The notes below the pieces were generated by a model, which did no database searches, had not been told where the DNA came from, and saw only the letters and a program-made list of their open reading frames with translations. From the NCBI GenBank assembly GCA_021029095.1, contig JAJOHG010000050.1, positions 124,001 through 188,000 of the forward strand: a DNA stretch of 64,000 bases, given 5' to 3'. Position 1 is the first letter of the stretch, and each line of letters starts with the position of its first letter. A program made the translations under genes and the position numbers. The DNA comes from Phellopilus nigrolimitatus. Taxonomy: Eukaryota > Basidiomycota > Agaricomycetes > Hymenochaetales > Hymenochaetaceae. Shown here piece by piece: positions 11,393-21,419 of this stretch.

Positions 11393-11790
11393 TGATGGTG
11401 CATGCCTTCGAGGCTGTCTCCATCTCTGCTGCCTGGATCGGTATCGTCTGGGTCTGGAATATTGTCTGCTTCAACCCGCTCGACTGGATCAAGTTCATGA
11501 TGAAGGCGACCGTCATCAAGAAGCTGCGGAGGCGTCGTCGACCGGCGGCGTCCGCTCTCGCGTGCGCAGTCGCGCGCGGCATCGATTCACGAGAGCCTGT
11601 ACTCGAACCGCTTTCATCCGCCGCGCAGCACGCAAGGTCGGCCTCAGTGGCTACCTATATTAAGCCCATCCACCGCTTCAGCTCGACCCAAGCCGCGCGA
11701 ACCGGCCAGACGCTCGCACGCTCGCGCACAACCCGTCGCACACTGTGGCCTAAGCGTGACGACGACGGCGACGACGTTCTATGACCACAC
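11393..11790 (+). pseudogene. Captured C-terminus of plasma-membrane H+-ATPase (PMA1)
   Basis: PMA1 is the proton pump of the fungal plasma membrane. The + strand encodes the last membrane helix and the start of the cytosolic tail: FEAVSISAAWIGIVWVWNIV, then NPLDWIKFMMKATVIKKLR. The R-domain follows in shifted frames (blocks resembling ESLYSNR, FIRRAARKVG and FSSTQAARTGQTLARS). The upstream catalytic domains are absent. A second copy of the same segment, in the same position relative to the element's 3' hairpin, lies at 43,545-43,770 (minus). That argues the fragment belongs to the mobile element rather than to a resident gene. Confidence 0.88.
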
Positions 11791-11814
11791 TCGGGAAATG
11801 CCAGTTTGCGGGGT

Positions 11815-12290
11815 AACAGACCCAGCAGTGAGCTGTTCCAGTCCGCCGCACCTGAATGCATCAACGCGCCCGGCTTTGGTAGCGGCGCACCCGTGCACTC
11901 ACCTGCGCAGTCGGGATACCAGCAGATGAGCGTGGTGACAGGCCAGTTCTCACAGATGGGGCTCGCAGGCGGGCAGAAACCACATGCACTGTACACCACA
12001 AACCTGCTGATGGCTCCGCCTGACCCGCGCGAGCTGTACGCGCCTCCTGAGATCCGCTTGCTGTCGAATCCCACCATCGCCGCACGCGAACATGGACCCA
12101 TCTAACCAGCGCTGCACGATCAACGCGGTTCCGACGACGACCCCCGCGTTGCTCAACTTGGGCTTGTCCTCATGCCGTACCGCTCGCTCAAGGAGGGTGA
12201 TACTCCGGTCCCACTTGTCACCGACACTGTCATTGCGCGCTGCCGCCGCTACAAGATGTACATCAATCCTTCATGTAATTGATTGATGGC
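11815..12290 (+). pseudogene. Captured N-terminal part of COPII coat protein SEC24
   Basis: SEC24 is the cargo-binding COPII coat subunit. Readings: QMGLAGGQKPHALYTTNLLM with PPDPRELYAPPEIRL, then in another frame [19 protein letters not shown], then [20 protein letters not shown] and [16 protein letters not shown]. The last is the entry to the SEC24 zinc finger, where the second Cys of the usual CRRC is Tyr. The fragment stops there, so the finger, trunk and gelsolin domains are missing. It lies directly behind the PMA1 tail on the same strand, with about 25 bp between, making a two-gene chimera inside one insert. Confidence 0.87.
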
Positions 12291-12555
12291 GGCAACCAAT
12301 GACACTGCTATGTATATACCATACATACACATAATATACAAATGAATATATTGGTGCTGCTCTGTCCTTGAAAACCCGTGAACTACCTGGGGGTATTGAA
12401 AAATCACAAATTCTCGACCCACGACAATCCATTTCCCACGGATCTGCTCACAGGTACCCACGGGTATTGGATCATAAAAGAGCTCAGATAAAGCCTTAGT
12501 TACACAAGCTTCGCTCCCCCCCTAATATGTGGGCACCCCACATATAAATTCATGT

Positions 12556-12785
12556 TAGTGACCGTGACAAGGTGCACAGCCACTGCAATCGAAAACGAGG
12601 AAGTGGAAAGGACGATCCTTTGCAGGAATCGTAAATGCGAATCGAAGTCTAGAAAAAATACCTTTGCTTCCGCCTTTTTTTTTTCTGGCCGTGTAGTTTC
12701 GACAGACGTATCTGAAGATGCACGATTATCGTCTGAAGGCCTTTTAACTCTCTTTAATTCTGGATATATGCATATATGCACTTAC
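12556..12785. other. Right flank of the insert, shared with 59.4 kb
   Basis: Positions 12,556-12,645 (tagtgaccgtgac ... aagtggaa ... ggaatcgtaaa) match 59,377-59,460. The rest up to 12,785 would be the first intron and later part of the split gene to its right, but I see no further exon. Confidence 0.45.
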
Positions 12786-14627
12786 ACGAATCGAACGAGA
12801 CTTTAAACCTCGCCCTGAACTTTGAAGAGACACACTCGATGGGGATAGGCTCAACACCGAAGAGGAATACAGTCGACTATCTAATAATGCATAAGCTGAT
12901 AATGCATATGAGCTACTAATGCATATGAAATGGCGGAACCAACTTCGTCCCCGCTAAGATATGCATAAAATCCAATATCGAATACTGCATACGAAATTTG
13001 GCCATATGCATTATTAAATATGCCTTTTTGGGTAATTTTTGTCAAGATTTGATGCACCTTGTATCCCGATGGTGATCCCGGCAAGACATTAAATATATTT
13101 CTGACAGCCAGCATGCAGAAAAAAGTAAGGACAGAAGAGAAATCCATGCTCTTTCGAATTGTTACACAAACTTTGTTATGTAAGCAAAGAAAAATGGAGG
13201 CCTCGCACCAATCAAGCACTATACCACCCTCAAACTTGTAAGCCAAGAGACATAAATTCACCAGAGACATCTGCTATATCAACTGTCTCTGCATCTGGTG
13301 GAACCTCCGACACGTGGATTTGGCAACTCATAAACAAGTTACACTCCATCCATTCTTTCCTGTACAAGTTTCAGATACATGTACTATGAGCACATCTCAG
13401 GTTCGCTATTGTCCTTATCTTTTGATGCTTTTTAATTCAATTATTTTCATTATATCGGTAATTTATATCACTTCGGAAAGCACGCAAATGTCGGCGCTAA
13501 CTGGCGTGACGAGAGCATACTACAAGGTCACACATTGTCACAATAAAGTGACATCTACTACTGCATATGATCTACTAATGCATACGAAATCTGGGGACGG
13601 ACCTTATGCATTATTAGATAGTCGACTGTAGCTGGTTACGGATATAACGCACATAGTACTCCAAGCAGTCGAGGTAGTACCGTTTTTTGTCATGGGACGA
13701 AATGGTGTCTCTATTCAGCAGTAGGCATAGGATAGCAATAATTCTCCGGAGGAAGAAAACTCACGGATCCGTCGGCGTGTATCCCAAGTTTTTCGCGACC
13801 AGGTGCTGGTGCCACTTACGGTGCCTGACACCCCTCTGTGTTCTCTGAGAGTCGCGGTCAAGCGCGGCCAGTTCTATTAGAAGCTCGGGCGGCGTCGGGA
13901 AAGTGTTTTGCGGTGGGGGGAGCTTGTCTGTCGGGTGCGTGTGCAAATAAGATGCCGCAGGCGGAATCGCTGCGGGAAGGAAGGGCGAGTTGTACCTGGA
14001 AGACGGGGCAGAGTAGCCATGGGAAGACGCCTGAGGGAGTTGGGGATTATGCGGTACCTGTGGTACCTGTACGTAAGGCAGATGGGCATTGTGTGCCTGG
14101 GGCGTGAAGTGATCGTATGCAGACGCGGGAGGCGTCATGTCAAGAGGGAACGAGTTTGCGGCTTGTGTAGAGGACGTGCAAGCCATCTGCGTCACAGTGA
14201 GCTCGCCGAACTCGGCACCAGTGCTGGTCGGCTCCGGATGAGGGGAGAATGCGCCGAGGATTGTACCGTGTGCCACGTTTGACCTGTCCAGCGCGTGAAC
14301 GGGGTTATTAAACTGCACGGGCCGAGGATAGTACAGGGGGACGGACTGAGGGGAGTAGTGCTCTGGAGACTGGATGAAATGCTGGGAGCTCGACGAGTCC
14401 AAGGAAGCGGCGGCAGCGACATTGCAGGAGATGGAGGGAGGGTAGGGGGCATCGCGCATGCGGCGTTTGAGTCTGTGGGTTGCGACTAGAGGGGAGGGTG
14501 GCTGGGGACTGAAGTTGAGATCATCGTAGGAGATGTCGGGTATATAAGAGCTGTTGATGGGGCCACTGTAAGCGGTGAGCTGGCCATCGACGTGGGGGTT
14601 GAGGTGATTGTAGGTCTGGGCGAACAT
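12786..14627 (-). pseudogene. Ser/Pro-rich coiled-coil protein gene split by a MITE
   Basis: Paralogue of the gene at 36,073-37,474. Exon 1 (14,627-13,765) encodes a Ser/Pro/Tyr-rich N-terminus and ends with RHRKWHQHLVAKNLGYTPTD. After a 54-nt intron, exon 2 starts at 13,710 (DTISSHDKKRYYLDCLEYYV, RYIRNQL). At 13,629 it runs into a TA-flanked 759-bp MITE, whose first codons add STI and a stop. Beyond the MITE (12,869 down) the frame resumes with FLFGVEPIPIECVSSKF and reaches a donor at 12,785. The resumed sequence matches the paralogue (QLLGLGLYPIPVEEL), so the MITE sits in a coding exon. Later exons are not seen because the Helitron-like insert lies downstream. The molecular function of the family is unknown to me; a regulatory role is a guess. 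Confidence 0.75.
12870..13628. mobile_element. Pogo-type MITE, copy 1 (759 bp)
   Basis: Terminal inverted repeats CAGTCGACTATCTAATAATG with TA on each side (12,868-12,869 and 13,629-13,630). It is an internally deleted relative of the 2.8-kb pogo element at 22,223-25,047: on the + strand it keeps a piece of the transposase C-terminus in reverse-complement position and the reading HKQVTLHPFF, parallel to HKQVTLDSFF of the larger element. Copies 2 and 3 are at 51,025-51,778 and 62,317-63,070. Confidence 0.92.
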
Positions 14628-15261
14628 GAGGGGCAGATGGAGATGAGGAGTAGCGGAGGGGAAGAGAGTTGATTATATAGATATGCTGGACATATAGAGA
14701 GGACAGCAGCAAGCTAGCCCGATCAGTAGCGCTGCGTGGTAGTTAAGATTGAGAAGATCAAAATCGCTTCTTTCTGATACATCTGAGTTTACGTTCACGA
14801 TTGCGACTAGAGAAGCGCTAGCATGGCTCAATAACGTGCAAACGAATTGTTTATATGATTAAAAAAAAGCTCGGACGTCGTGGAACGAGCGAGAAACGAC
14901 CGCGGACGTGCCAGGCACCTGACGCGCGTGACACAAATTTCGCTAAGTCCCCGGAATCTAAACTATTATTATTTCGTTTTCGACTATCTCATTATTTGTG
15001 CAAACAGCTGTAAATATACTCTGACAATTCTTAGTTATTACAAGCAATTTTACAGCGTTTCCGCATAATTATGTAGAATGGCAAAAATCCTATCGCCACC
15101 TGCGCCACCAATACATGATTCCCACGATTTTATTACAAAGACAATGATCCGTGACCTCGGCATAACATCAATTAGCCTCAATAGGATAGAAATCGGCTAG
15201 AGTCTGATCCAGACTCGAAATAAATCTGATTCTGAGCGTTCGGCATTACGGCATGTGCTTA
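14628..15261. other. Intergenic, promoter side of the split gene
   Basis: No gene seen. A TATA-like tatatagatatg lies at about 14,673. The stretch from 14,940 to 15,070 is AT-rich. Confidence 0.4.
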
Positions 15262-16025
15262 TTGCCGTTTTCATAATTGTTGGCGGAGTTCGAAATATCA
15301 ACTTTTTTGGCCTCAGAGTTTCGAAAATATGCGGCTCACTCAATTCTTCACATTTTCCTTTCGTTCAAGCTGGTAAATAATTGTATATAATGTATTGATC
15401 ATCTTATGTATAAAAATAATGTACTTTTTAGAATGGATGTGCCAATTTCTGAAATCAGGCAGTGCATACATGCTCTCAGAAGGTGTCCAAACATCTTGAA
15501 TTTTTGCAGCTTCAGTTTTAAAGCTATTGACATGGTTGCTTTTGCAGAACATTTAGGTATATGCCCTTTAGATATTTTAAGTTTTACTTTTTTGCAGGAA
15601 ATTGATGGCAAGGTGCAATTCACCAAGTATTTGGGCAGCAGAAATCCAAAAAAACAAAGACCAGATAAATTTACTTATGGAAGGCTATTGCATTGTGCCA
15701 TAAAAAAAAGTGAGACTTATACCCACTCAATGGCAGTTATCTAAGTATTCTGCAAAAGTGACCATGTCAAACTGAAGCTGCAAAAATTCAAGATGATTGG
15801 ACACCTTCTGAGAGCATGTATGCACTGCCTGATTTCAGAAATTGGCACATCCATTCTAAAAAGTACATTATTTTTATACATAAGATGATCAATACATTAT
15901 ATACAATTATTTACCAGCTTGAACGAAAGGAAAATGTGAAGAATTGAGTGAGCCGCATATTTTCGAAACTCTGAGGCCAAAAAAGTTGATATTTCGAACT
16001 CCGCCAACAATTATGAAAACGGCAA
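15262..16025. mobile_element. Foldback element, copy 1 (764 bp)
   Basis: Ends TTGCCGTTTTCATAATTGTT in inverted orientation, flanked by TA (15,260-15,261 and 16,026-16,027). The arms are about 290-300 bp, so most of the element can fold on itself, leaving a central part at about 15,560-15,745. A frame of 112 codons (15,406-15,744, +) runs from the left arm through the centre: MYKNNVLFRMDVPISEIRQC at the start, then FTKYLGSRNPKKQRPDKFTY in the centre. The equivalent frame is largely kept in copy 2 (51,787-52,560). The protein is not recognised. Confidence 0.85.
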
Positions 16026-16483
16026 TAAACGACGCAGACGTGCCTGGTTTCTGCTGAGGTAAGCGCCCCCGCCACCGTGGCGTTTCTAGGCAACCTTACT
16101 TCTTTGGTGTGTCCTGCCGTTGAACGACCTCGCTGCTGCCTCGAAGAACTGCGCCGTGAAGCTGAAAGAAAACCCGGCAGCACCATACTTGTTCCTATTT
16201 CAAGCTTCAGAGAATCTGATATCTGATTTTCCAGTTTGAGTTGAGTTGTCGATGGAACATGATAAGTGAGGATTTTGTGAGCAAAAACTACATTGCTTCT
16301 TTTGGCTCTCGCAACTTTTTTTTTTGGGTACCGACAAGGTTTGGTAAAAGCGTTGTAAGGAAATCCCGCGTAATAGCGAGCCGAACAGTGAAGAATATCG
16401 GAAAAGTCGTTCCTTCTATTCTCCTCATGCAGAAGTTACGGTGAATCGGCGGAAACACACGTTGGTGACGAACAGGTACTTAC
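16026..16483. other. Intergenic, nothing recognised
   Basis: No supported feature. It precedes the zinc finger gene and probably contains its promoter. Confidence 0.35.
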
Positions 16484-18503
16484 ATGACAAGCAAATCACA
16501 TTCAACCAACCCGATGTTCTTGTCGTCGACCTCATTCATGCCGGGTTCACAACCCATCACCATTCCTTCCCGCTCCCAAGGTCAAGGCCAGTGCCCGGGC
16601 TGGGGCATCCCAGGAATGTCCCCGCGCAGTGGAGACAGCACAAGCGACTACGCCATCCACCCGGATCCCATCTTCGTCTCTAACTCCTTCGGCACCTCCC
16701 TCGGCTTTGGCAGCGATCTTTTCCCTAACAGCTCCGCCGCTGGCCAGCTTCTCAATTCCCTCGAGTGAGTGCATTTTTTCCGTCCTCTCAGTTCTTGGCA
16801 TTGACACAGGGTCTCTGGACTGTGATCGTGAATGTATGTTTTGCAGCCCGAAGAACTTCAGGTGTCGCATCTCCTCTTCGATCGAGTCAGATCACAGTGC
16901 CCTCGTCAGCCCTCACATGTCTGAGCGCGAAATAGAGCAGGTAAGCATATCACCCTCTCTCTCCTGCTGTCCTTGTTCTGTTTGTGACTTCTCTTTTCTC
17001 GTTTTCAATGATCTCTCCCTCTCGGGGCTTCGCATTCACGTGGTTGTTCTCCATCCATCGCGCGCGAATTCCCCGGCTTCATGCTTCAGAGTGCCATCAC
17101 CGCTCGCGCACGCGATCTGAACTCCGAGCTTCCCGTTTCTTTCTTTTGTCACCGAGGCCTAGCTTATATTTCCAGATGCTGATGTAATCAATAATAATAT
17201 TTAGTTCCAGAACTTCGCGTGCTGTGGGCTTCCATTTGCTGATCTACACCATCTCATCGAGCATTTTGAGAAACACCACGTGTTCGTCGTCAATTCCTGC
17301 CTACCTCCCAGCTCCACAAACATGCTGACCTGCAGCTCGGATTCCTCCCTTGCCGATGCGCTCGGCCAGGGCATGCCAGCCGCCTCCGGATCCTCGCTCT
17401 CACCTTCGATGGCTGGCGGCGTCACGGCCTTCGATCCGGATGAAATGGAGCTCGACCTCGAAGCGGATGGCCCCCCGTCGTCCTCACACTCCTCTCCCGA
17501 GGCCGCCGGTGTCTCGTTCCCCACTGACGTACCGTCCGGCCCCTCGGCATTTTTCAACGTGCACTTCACTAAGAAGTCCTCATCCATGGTCACCTCGCAA
17601 ATCGCGCACCCGTACGCGGGAGCCCGCCCCTCTCCGTCTGGCTATATTCTGCACGTGGGCCAGAGCCAGGCGCAAAGCAATGCTGCTCTTGTAGCAAATG
17701 TGCTCAATGGGTACTCGGGTTACTCTGATTACTCGTGTGCGTTCCCTGGGACGCTCTGCCTGTGTTCTAGTAAGGATATGGGCCCTGTTGATACCCCGGC
17801 ATCGACTAGAGCAAACAGTACGGACGGCATGAATGGCCAGGCTAACGACATGATTCGCCCGAGCCTTCTGTTCGGTGGAAGCTGGCCTTCGACGTCCGCG
17901 CCGAGCGCTGCGAGTGCGCGAACGGAGCTGAACACAGCGACGGCGACGTCCTCACAGTCGCGTGCGTCATCTCCTTCCAACGCAGCGCCGACAGCTTCCC
18001 CGTCGGCAGTTGTGCGCAAGGCCGAATCGTCCTCCACACTTGGCACGCCGTCCACGATGCTCTCGCAGCGCGCGCCCTTGCTCTCGAAGCCATTCAAGTG
18101 CCCGAAGCCGGGGTGTATGAAGTCATACAAACAGGCGAATGGGCTGAAGTACCACGTGACGCATGGGAAGTGCAACTTCAACCCGCCGCCGGAGTCAATC
18201 GAGGGGTCTCACAGAGAGCGAGGCGGAGAGGACCCTGCGTCCGTTCCACTTGCAAGGTATCGTCGTGCCAGCGGCGCTACAAAAACAGGAACGGCCTGCG
18301 CTACCACTACCAGCACTCGGGCGACCATGGTCGATCTCGTGCTTTTCGCGAGTGGGAAACACGACGTGATGCGCAGCCAACCGAGCTCGCCAGCGATCAG
18401 CCTCGACACATCGGGCGGTGCATTCAGCGCACCCGAACGTAGTGCGCTCGGGGGAACGGGTGTGGACATGCAACTGCGACTTGGAAGACGTTCTTGTCCT
18501 TGA
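16484..18503 (+). pseudogene. SFP1-like C2H2 zinc finger regulator, frame-damaged at the C-terminus
   Basis: SFP1-type proteins are nuclear zinc finger regulators of growth genes in fungi. Exon 1 (16,484-16,766) ends LLNSL; exon 2 starts after a ttttgcag acceptor at about 16,847 (PKNFRCRISSSIESDHSALV, MSEREIEQ, donor gtaagc at 16,941). The main exon starts at about 17,206 with a first finger, NFACCGLPFADLHHLIEHFE then KHH. After a Ser-rich region comes FKCPKPGCMKSYKQANGLKY then HVTHGKCNF (18,090-18,180), and last CKVSSCQRRYKNRNGLRYHY then QHSGDH (18,255-18,330). The order and KSYKQANGLKYH fit the family. The last finger lies in a different frame from the middle one, and LVLFASGKHDVMR returns to the first frame, so three small frame changes occur in about 180 bp. 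It may be a recent pseudogene or carry sequence errors; the first 17.3-18.2 kb frame is open. Confidence 0.7.
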
Positions 18504-18868
18504 TGTGACTTTACGGGAGAAGGGTGTGGATCCGGCTGACATATCCAGCACATCGGGCGACGTGAGACTCGCGAGCGCTCTAGAAAAATACACTAAAACA
18601 AGACACAGTGATTTAATTGCCATTTCTGACCTAGCTATGGTAACAATAAAATCATTGAAATCTCGGGGGAGTCGCAAACCAACCAAATAAAAGCGTAGAA
18701 ATGCGTCACTCGGTCGTGACGCCTTCGTACCTTTTTCTTCGATCTCTGGACAATTTGTTCTCGTTGTGGACTTTGGGGTCGCAGATCGCGCCGTCTTCTG
18801 TCGGACCGCTATCGTCGAGCATACCCTTCCCCTCAACGTCTCCATCCGGCTGGGTACCATTATATACA

Positions 18869-19033
18869 ATGGTCACCTTCCGGCCAGACATAAGTTACAG
18901 CACTGCAAAGCTGAAGGCCGAAAAACAACAGAAGATCGTCGCCAACCTCGGGTGCTTGGGCTTGGCGATAGGTATAGCTGCAATAGGGCTAGCCATTCTA
19001 ATAGTTTCTCGGCGCACACGAATCTTAAATTAG
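18869..19033 (+). CDS. Small single-pass membrane ORF, doubtful
   Basis: A 54-codon frame starting MVTFRPDISYSTAKLKAEKQ and ending with a hydrophobic helix (LGLAIGIAAIGLAILIV) and RRTRILN. A tatataca motif lies just before the ATG. No family is recognised and there is no second copy in the window, so it could be chance. The rest of 18,504-19,579 holds nothing I can support. Confidence 0.2.
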   Translation: MVTFRPDISYSTAKLKAEKQQKIVANLGCLGLAIGIAAIGLAILIVSRRTRILN

Positions 19034-19579
19034 AAAAGGGAAAGGGGGCGGAAAACGAAAATCAACGACAGTGTCGTAACCACGGGGTTGCTCGAGGAGG
19101 TTCCGGTAGGAAGATAATGATCGATAGACGAACCTAGAAGGGCCTTGGAGAACCACCAAAGCAGACAATGGTGTTAATGAACTTATTTTTCCCGTTTGAT
19201 CATGGTGAGATGCGGATTGTAGACGAGTATTTGGGTACGCAGAATCAAGATTCATTAACAAGAGCAGAACGAACAACTAAGCATTCGGCCTTTAAGAAAC
19301 CTATGAAGACATGTCGTTCGCAAAATACAGACAGCACAATAAGGATCCAGCATAGCAGAGGCTTAGACATGTAAAACGTGTATGACAGAAAAGAGTCACA
19401 AATGGAAAGCTAGAAATACGCAAGAGCAAGGGCGAGAGGGATGGTAATAGGTCATCGCGCGAGTCGTGAGGGATTGAGACAATAACAGATCACTGCAGAT
19501 TCATAAAGTTCATAGTCCGAGGGAGATAAGGTGTCGCGAGGGAGGCAGTCGAAGTTGGGTGAGTGGGGAAGTGAAAGGA

Positions 19580-20147
19580 CTAGGCCTTCGCCCTGGCCCG
19601 TTTCGTTTTCGGAGCCTGTACTTTGCCAATGGCTTCATCGTCATCGTCGTCATCGTCATCCTCTTTCGCAGGTTTGGTATTCTTGGGTGGTCTCCCGCGA
19701 GGTCGTTTGGGCTTGTTAGCTTCTTCTCCCTCGGGCTTCGGCTAAATAGTGACAAATCAGTTGAATTTGTTGAGTATATACGCGCAAAAGAACATGGTTT
19801 GGGTGAAGAGGATCGTGCTGCTCACCTTGTGAGGCCTGCCTCGCTTCCTCTTCAGCTCGCCAGACACAGTGGTTGATGGGCAAGCAGCGGCAGCGACAGG
19901 TGCGGCAGACGGAGCCTCGCCCGGCTTCTCATTCTTGCTGCCCTTGGGACGACCACGCCCCCTCTTTACGGGAGTAGTAGGCTCTGTTGAAAACAAAAGC
20001 ATGGCAGAGAGCCGGTCAGAATCTCGATAAGGCGAGACGGATGTGGAACCAGTTACCTTGTTCATCGCTCGCTGCCGCTTGGACCTCCTCTGTCTCATCG
20101 TCAGCACTTTTCTTGACAGCAACCTTGATAGTGGACGATGCGGTCAT
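19580..20147 (-). CDS. Three-AT-hook, HMGA-like chromatin protein
   Basis: Three exons, 20,147-20,057, 19,983-19,826 and 19,741-19,580, sum to 411 nt and give 136 residues with no disruption. Start MTASSTIKVAVKKS. Each half carries a Gly-Arg-Pro core as in AT hooks: VKRGRGRPKGSKNEKPG (about residue 36), LKRKRGRPHK (about 75) and PKRPRGRPPKNTK (about 92). An Asp run (8 residues) and a Lys/Arg-rich tail (KTKRARAKA) follow. AT hooks bind the minor groove of AT-rich DNA, so a nuclear architectural protein is likely. Introns are 73 and 84 nt with standard ends (gtaact..cag, gtgagc..tag). It is one of the few genes in the window that looks intact. Four transposons lie immediately upstream (20,246 onward), so its promoter may be short. 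Confidence 0.85.
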
Positions 20148-20245
20148 AGTATAACGGGAAGCGAGGTTGGGAGGATTGGGGACTGGGAGAAGGCGGGGGC
20201 GGAGGGTGATGTTCTCTTTTTATCGAATAATTCCCCAGAGTCCTA

Positions 20246-20926
20246 GGGCTCCGCACCGTAACCGTAATTACGGTTTACGGCCGTACCGTATACGGGTCCG
20301 TACCCGTATCGTAAGCTTCTCAGAGTTTGAAAGTACGGCACCGTAGTGTACGACCCGTATCCGTAATATACCCGTATGTTACGGCCGTATACGGACGTAA
20401 ATACGGCTTACGGTACTTACATATATAGTATTGTGCAGGTTTACATGGTTTAAAATCGCCATTTGTAGTAAAATCAAACGCGATTTTCCTGTTTAGTTTT
20501 TTCTGTCTGATGCGCGTCGTGTCATCATGATTGTTCGGGTTGGCAACCTACAGCACAAATTCTGTCCCTGCAACACATATCTTACTAAATCTCATGCAAA
20601 GGTCCTTTGAAGTCATGACAAATGAGTTCTGAAATTGATGGAATTCGACTTGCACAGATACAACAATGTATATGTTTGGCTGCTACGGATGTCAATGACA
20701 TCGAAAAAGCCTTCCAGACTATCAAAGCACACAAAGTAGATTTTAAACTATATTCATACAGCCCTCAGCCGTAATATCGTATGACACCGTATACGGCCGT
20801 AAGCTCTCTGTACCGTACCGTAAAGTGCTCCAGTACCCATTAATACGGGCTGTATTCATACGGCCTGTAACCGTATACAGAGGGAGTGTTTACGGTCGTA
20901 ACCGTATACGGTACGGTGCGGAGCCC
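20246..20926. mobile_element. TACGG-array MITE (681 bp)
   Basis: Inverted ends GGGCTCCGCACCGTA flanked by TA (20,244-20,245 and 20,927-20,928). About 170 bp on each side is packed with CCGTA/TACGG pentamers in both orientations; the middle (20,430-20,750) is AT-rich and unique. It has no ORF of note. Dense short repeats near both ends look like transposase binding sites. Confidence 0.85.
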
Positions 20927-21064
20927 TACCCCCGGAATACATATTTGTTCATCCAAGTCCCCTAGCTACCAAATAAATTTTTGTATATGGCGGGCACGCG
21001 AAGTCGATCTCGGAATGTTGACTCCCGATCGTTTGGATCAACCACAGAAGCAACCCGCCTTATA

Positions 21065-21323
21065 CGCGAGGTGGGTCAGAAAGTCTTCGCCCCCCCCTAA
21101 AAAAGGAAGGCGGGTAGCGCACGACGCGGCATCGTTTCGCGGCGTCACCTATGGTACGCTGCCAGCTCAAATCATCCAAAAACAAAATTAATGCTTGGTT
21201 TTTGTTTCTCGTATGTATCTAAGGCAAATGCTTGCATAGTTTTACAACATTTTTTGACTTTTTTTGTGTGAACGACGTGGTCTTCCTTTTTTAGGGGGGC
21301 CGAAGACTTTTCTGACCCGCCTG
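21065..21323. mobile_element. CAGGYGGGT-family MITE, copy 1 (about 260 bp)
   Basis: Right end CAGGCGGGTCAGAAAAGTCT (reverse strand, TA at 21,324-21,325) and left end with GAGGTGGGTCAGAAAGTCTT, slightly changed at its tip. Both continue into CCCCCCTAAAAAAGGAAG. Relatives with diverged interiors are at 32,626-33,061 and 61,942-62,218. Confidence 0.75.
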
Positions 21324-21419
21324 TAATACCTCTCGCTTCCACGGTCGCGCGGACATCTTGCAAGGGTCCACCTTCGCTGTCACATTTGCTTCCACAGCTA
21401 AGCCACCCTACCCCACCTA

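Larger units (their letters stand above)
11218..12555 (-). mobile_element. Helitron-like insert carrying PMA1 and SEC24 fragments
   Basis: The ends do not form inverted repeats and no target duplication is seen. On the minus strand it begins ACATGAATTTATATGTGG (12,555), followed by a TATGTGGG/CCCACATA hairpin and a G-run, and ends with the hairpin GGGAGCTTCGCTCCC followed by AA (11,218). An unoccupied related site at 59,295-59,460 reads straight through tttgtaa|tagtgaccgtgac, so the insertion lies between A and T. A/T insertion without duplication, a 3' hairpin and captured gene pieces are Helitron features, but the canonical TC...CTRR ends are missing, so the class is inferred. Arrays of ccccccgtgagaactg lie near the 3' end (11,297-11,395). 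The same 3' terminus recurs at 31,994, 34,083, 34,299, 35,760 and 43,857. Confidence 0.7.

Noticed and set aside
11297..11395. Regular ccccccgtgagaactg units as a CRISPR-like array
   Set aside because: Units are about 20 bp with no unique spacers of constant length, the genome is fungal, and there are no cas genes. It is a simple tandem repeat within an element.
13059..13631. Open frames of 60-105 codons inside the pogo MITEs
   Set aside because: All lie within TIR elements and correspond to pieces of the larger pogo element. No start or splice context.
15406..15744. Treating the 112-codon frame of the foldback element as a host gene
   Set aside because: It spans a TIR arm and the loop of a TA-flanked element, and the opposite arm carries the same sequence inverted. 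It is element sequence, not a host gene.
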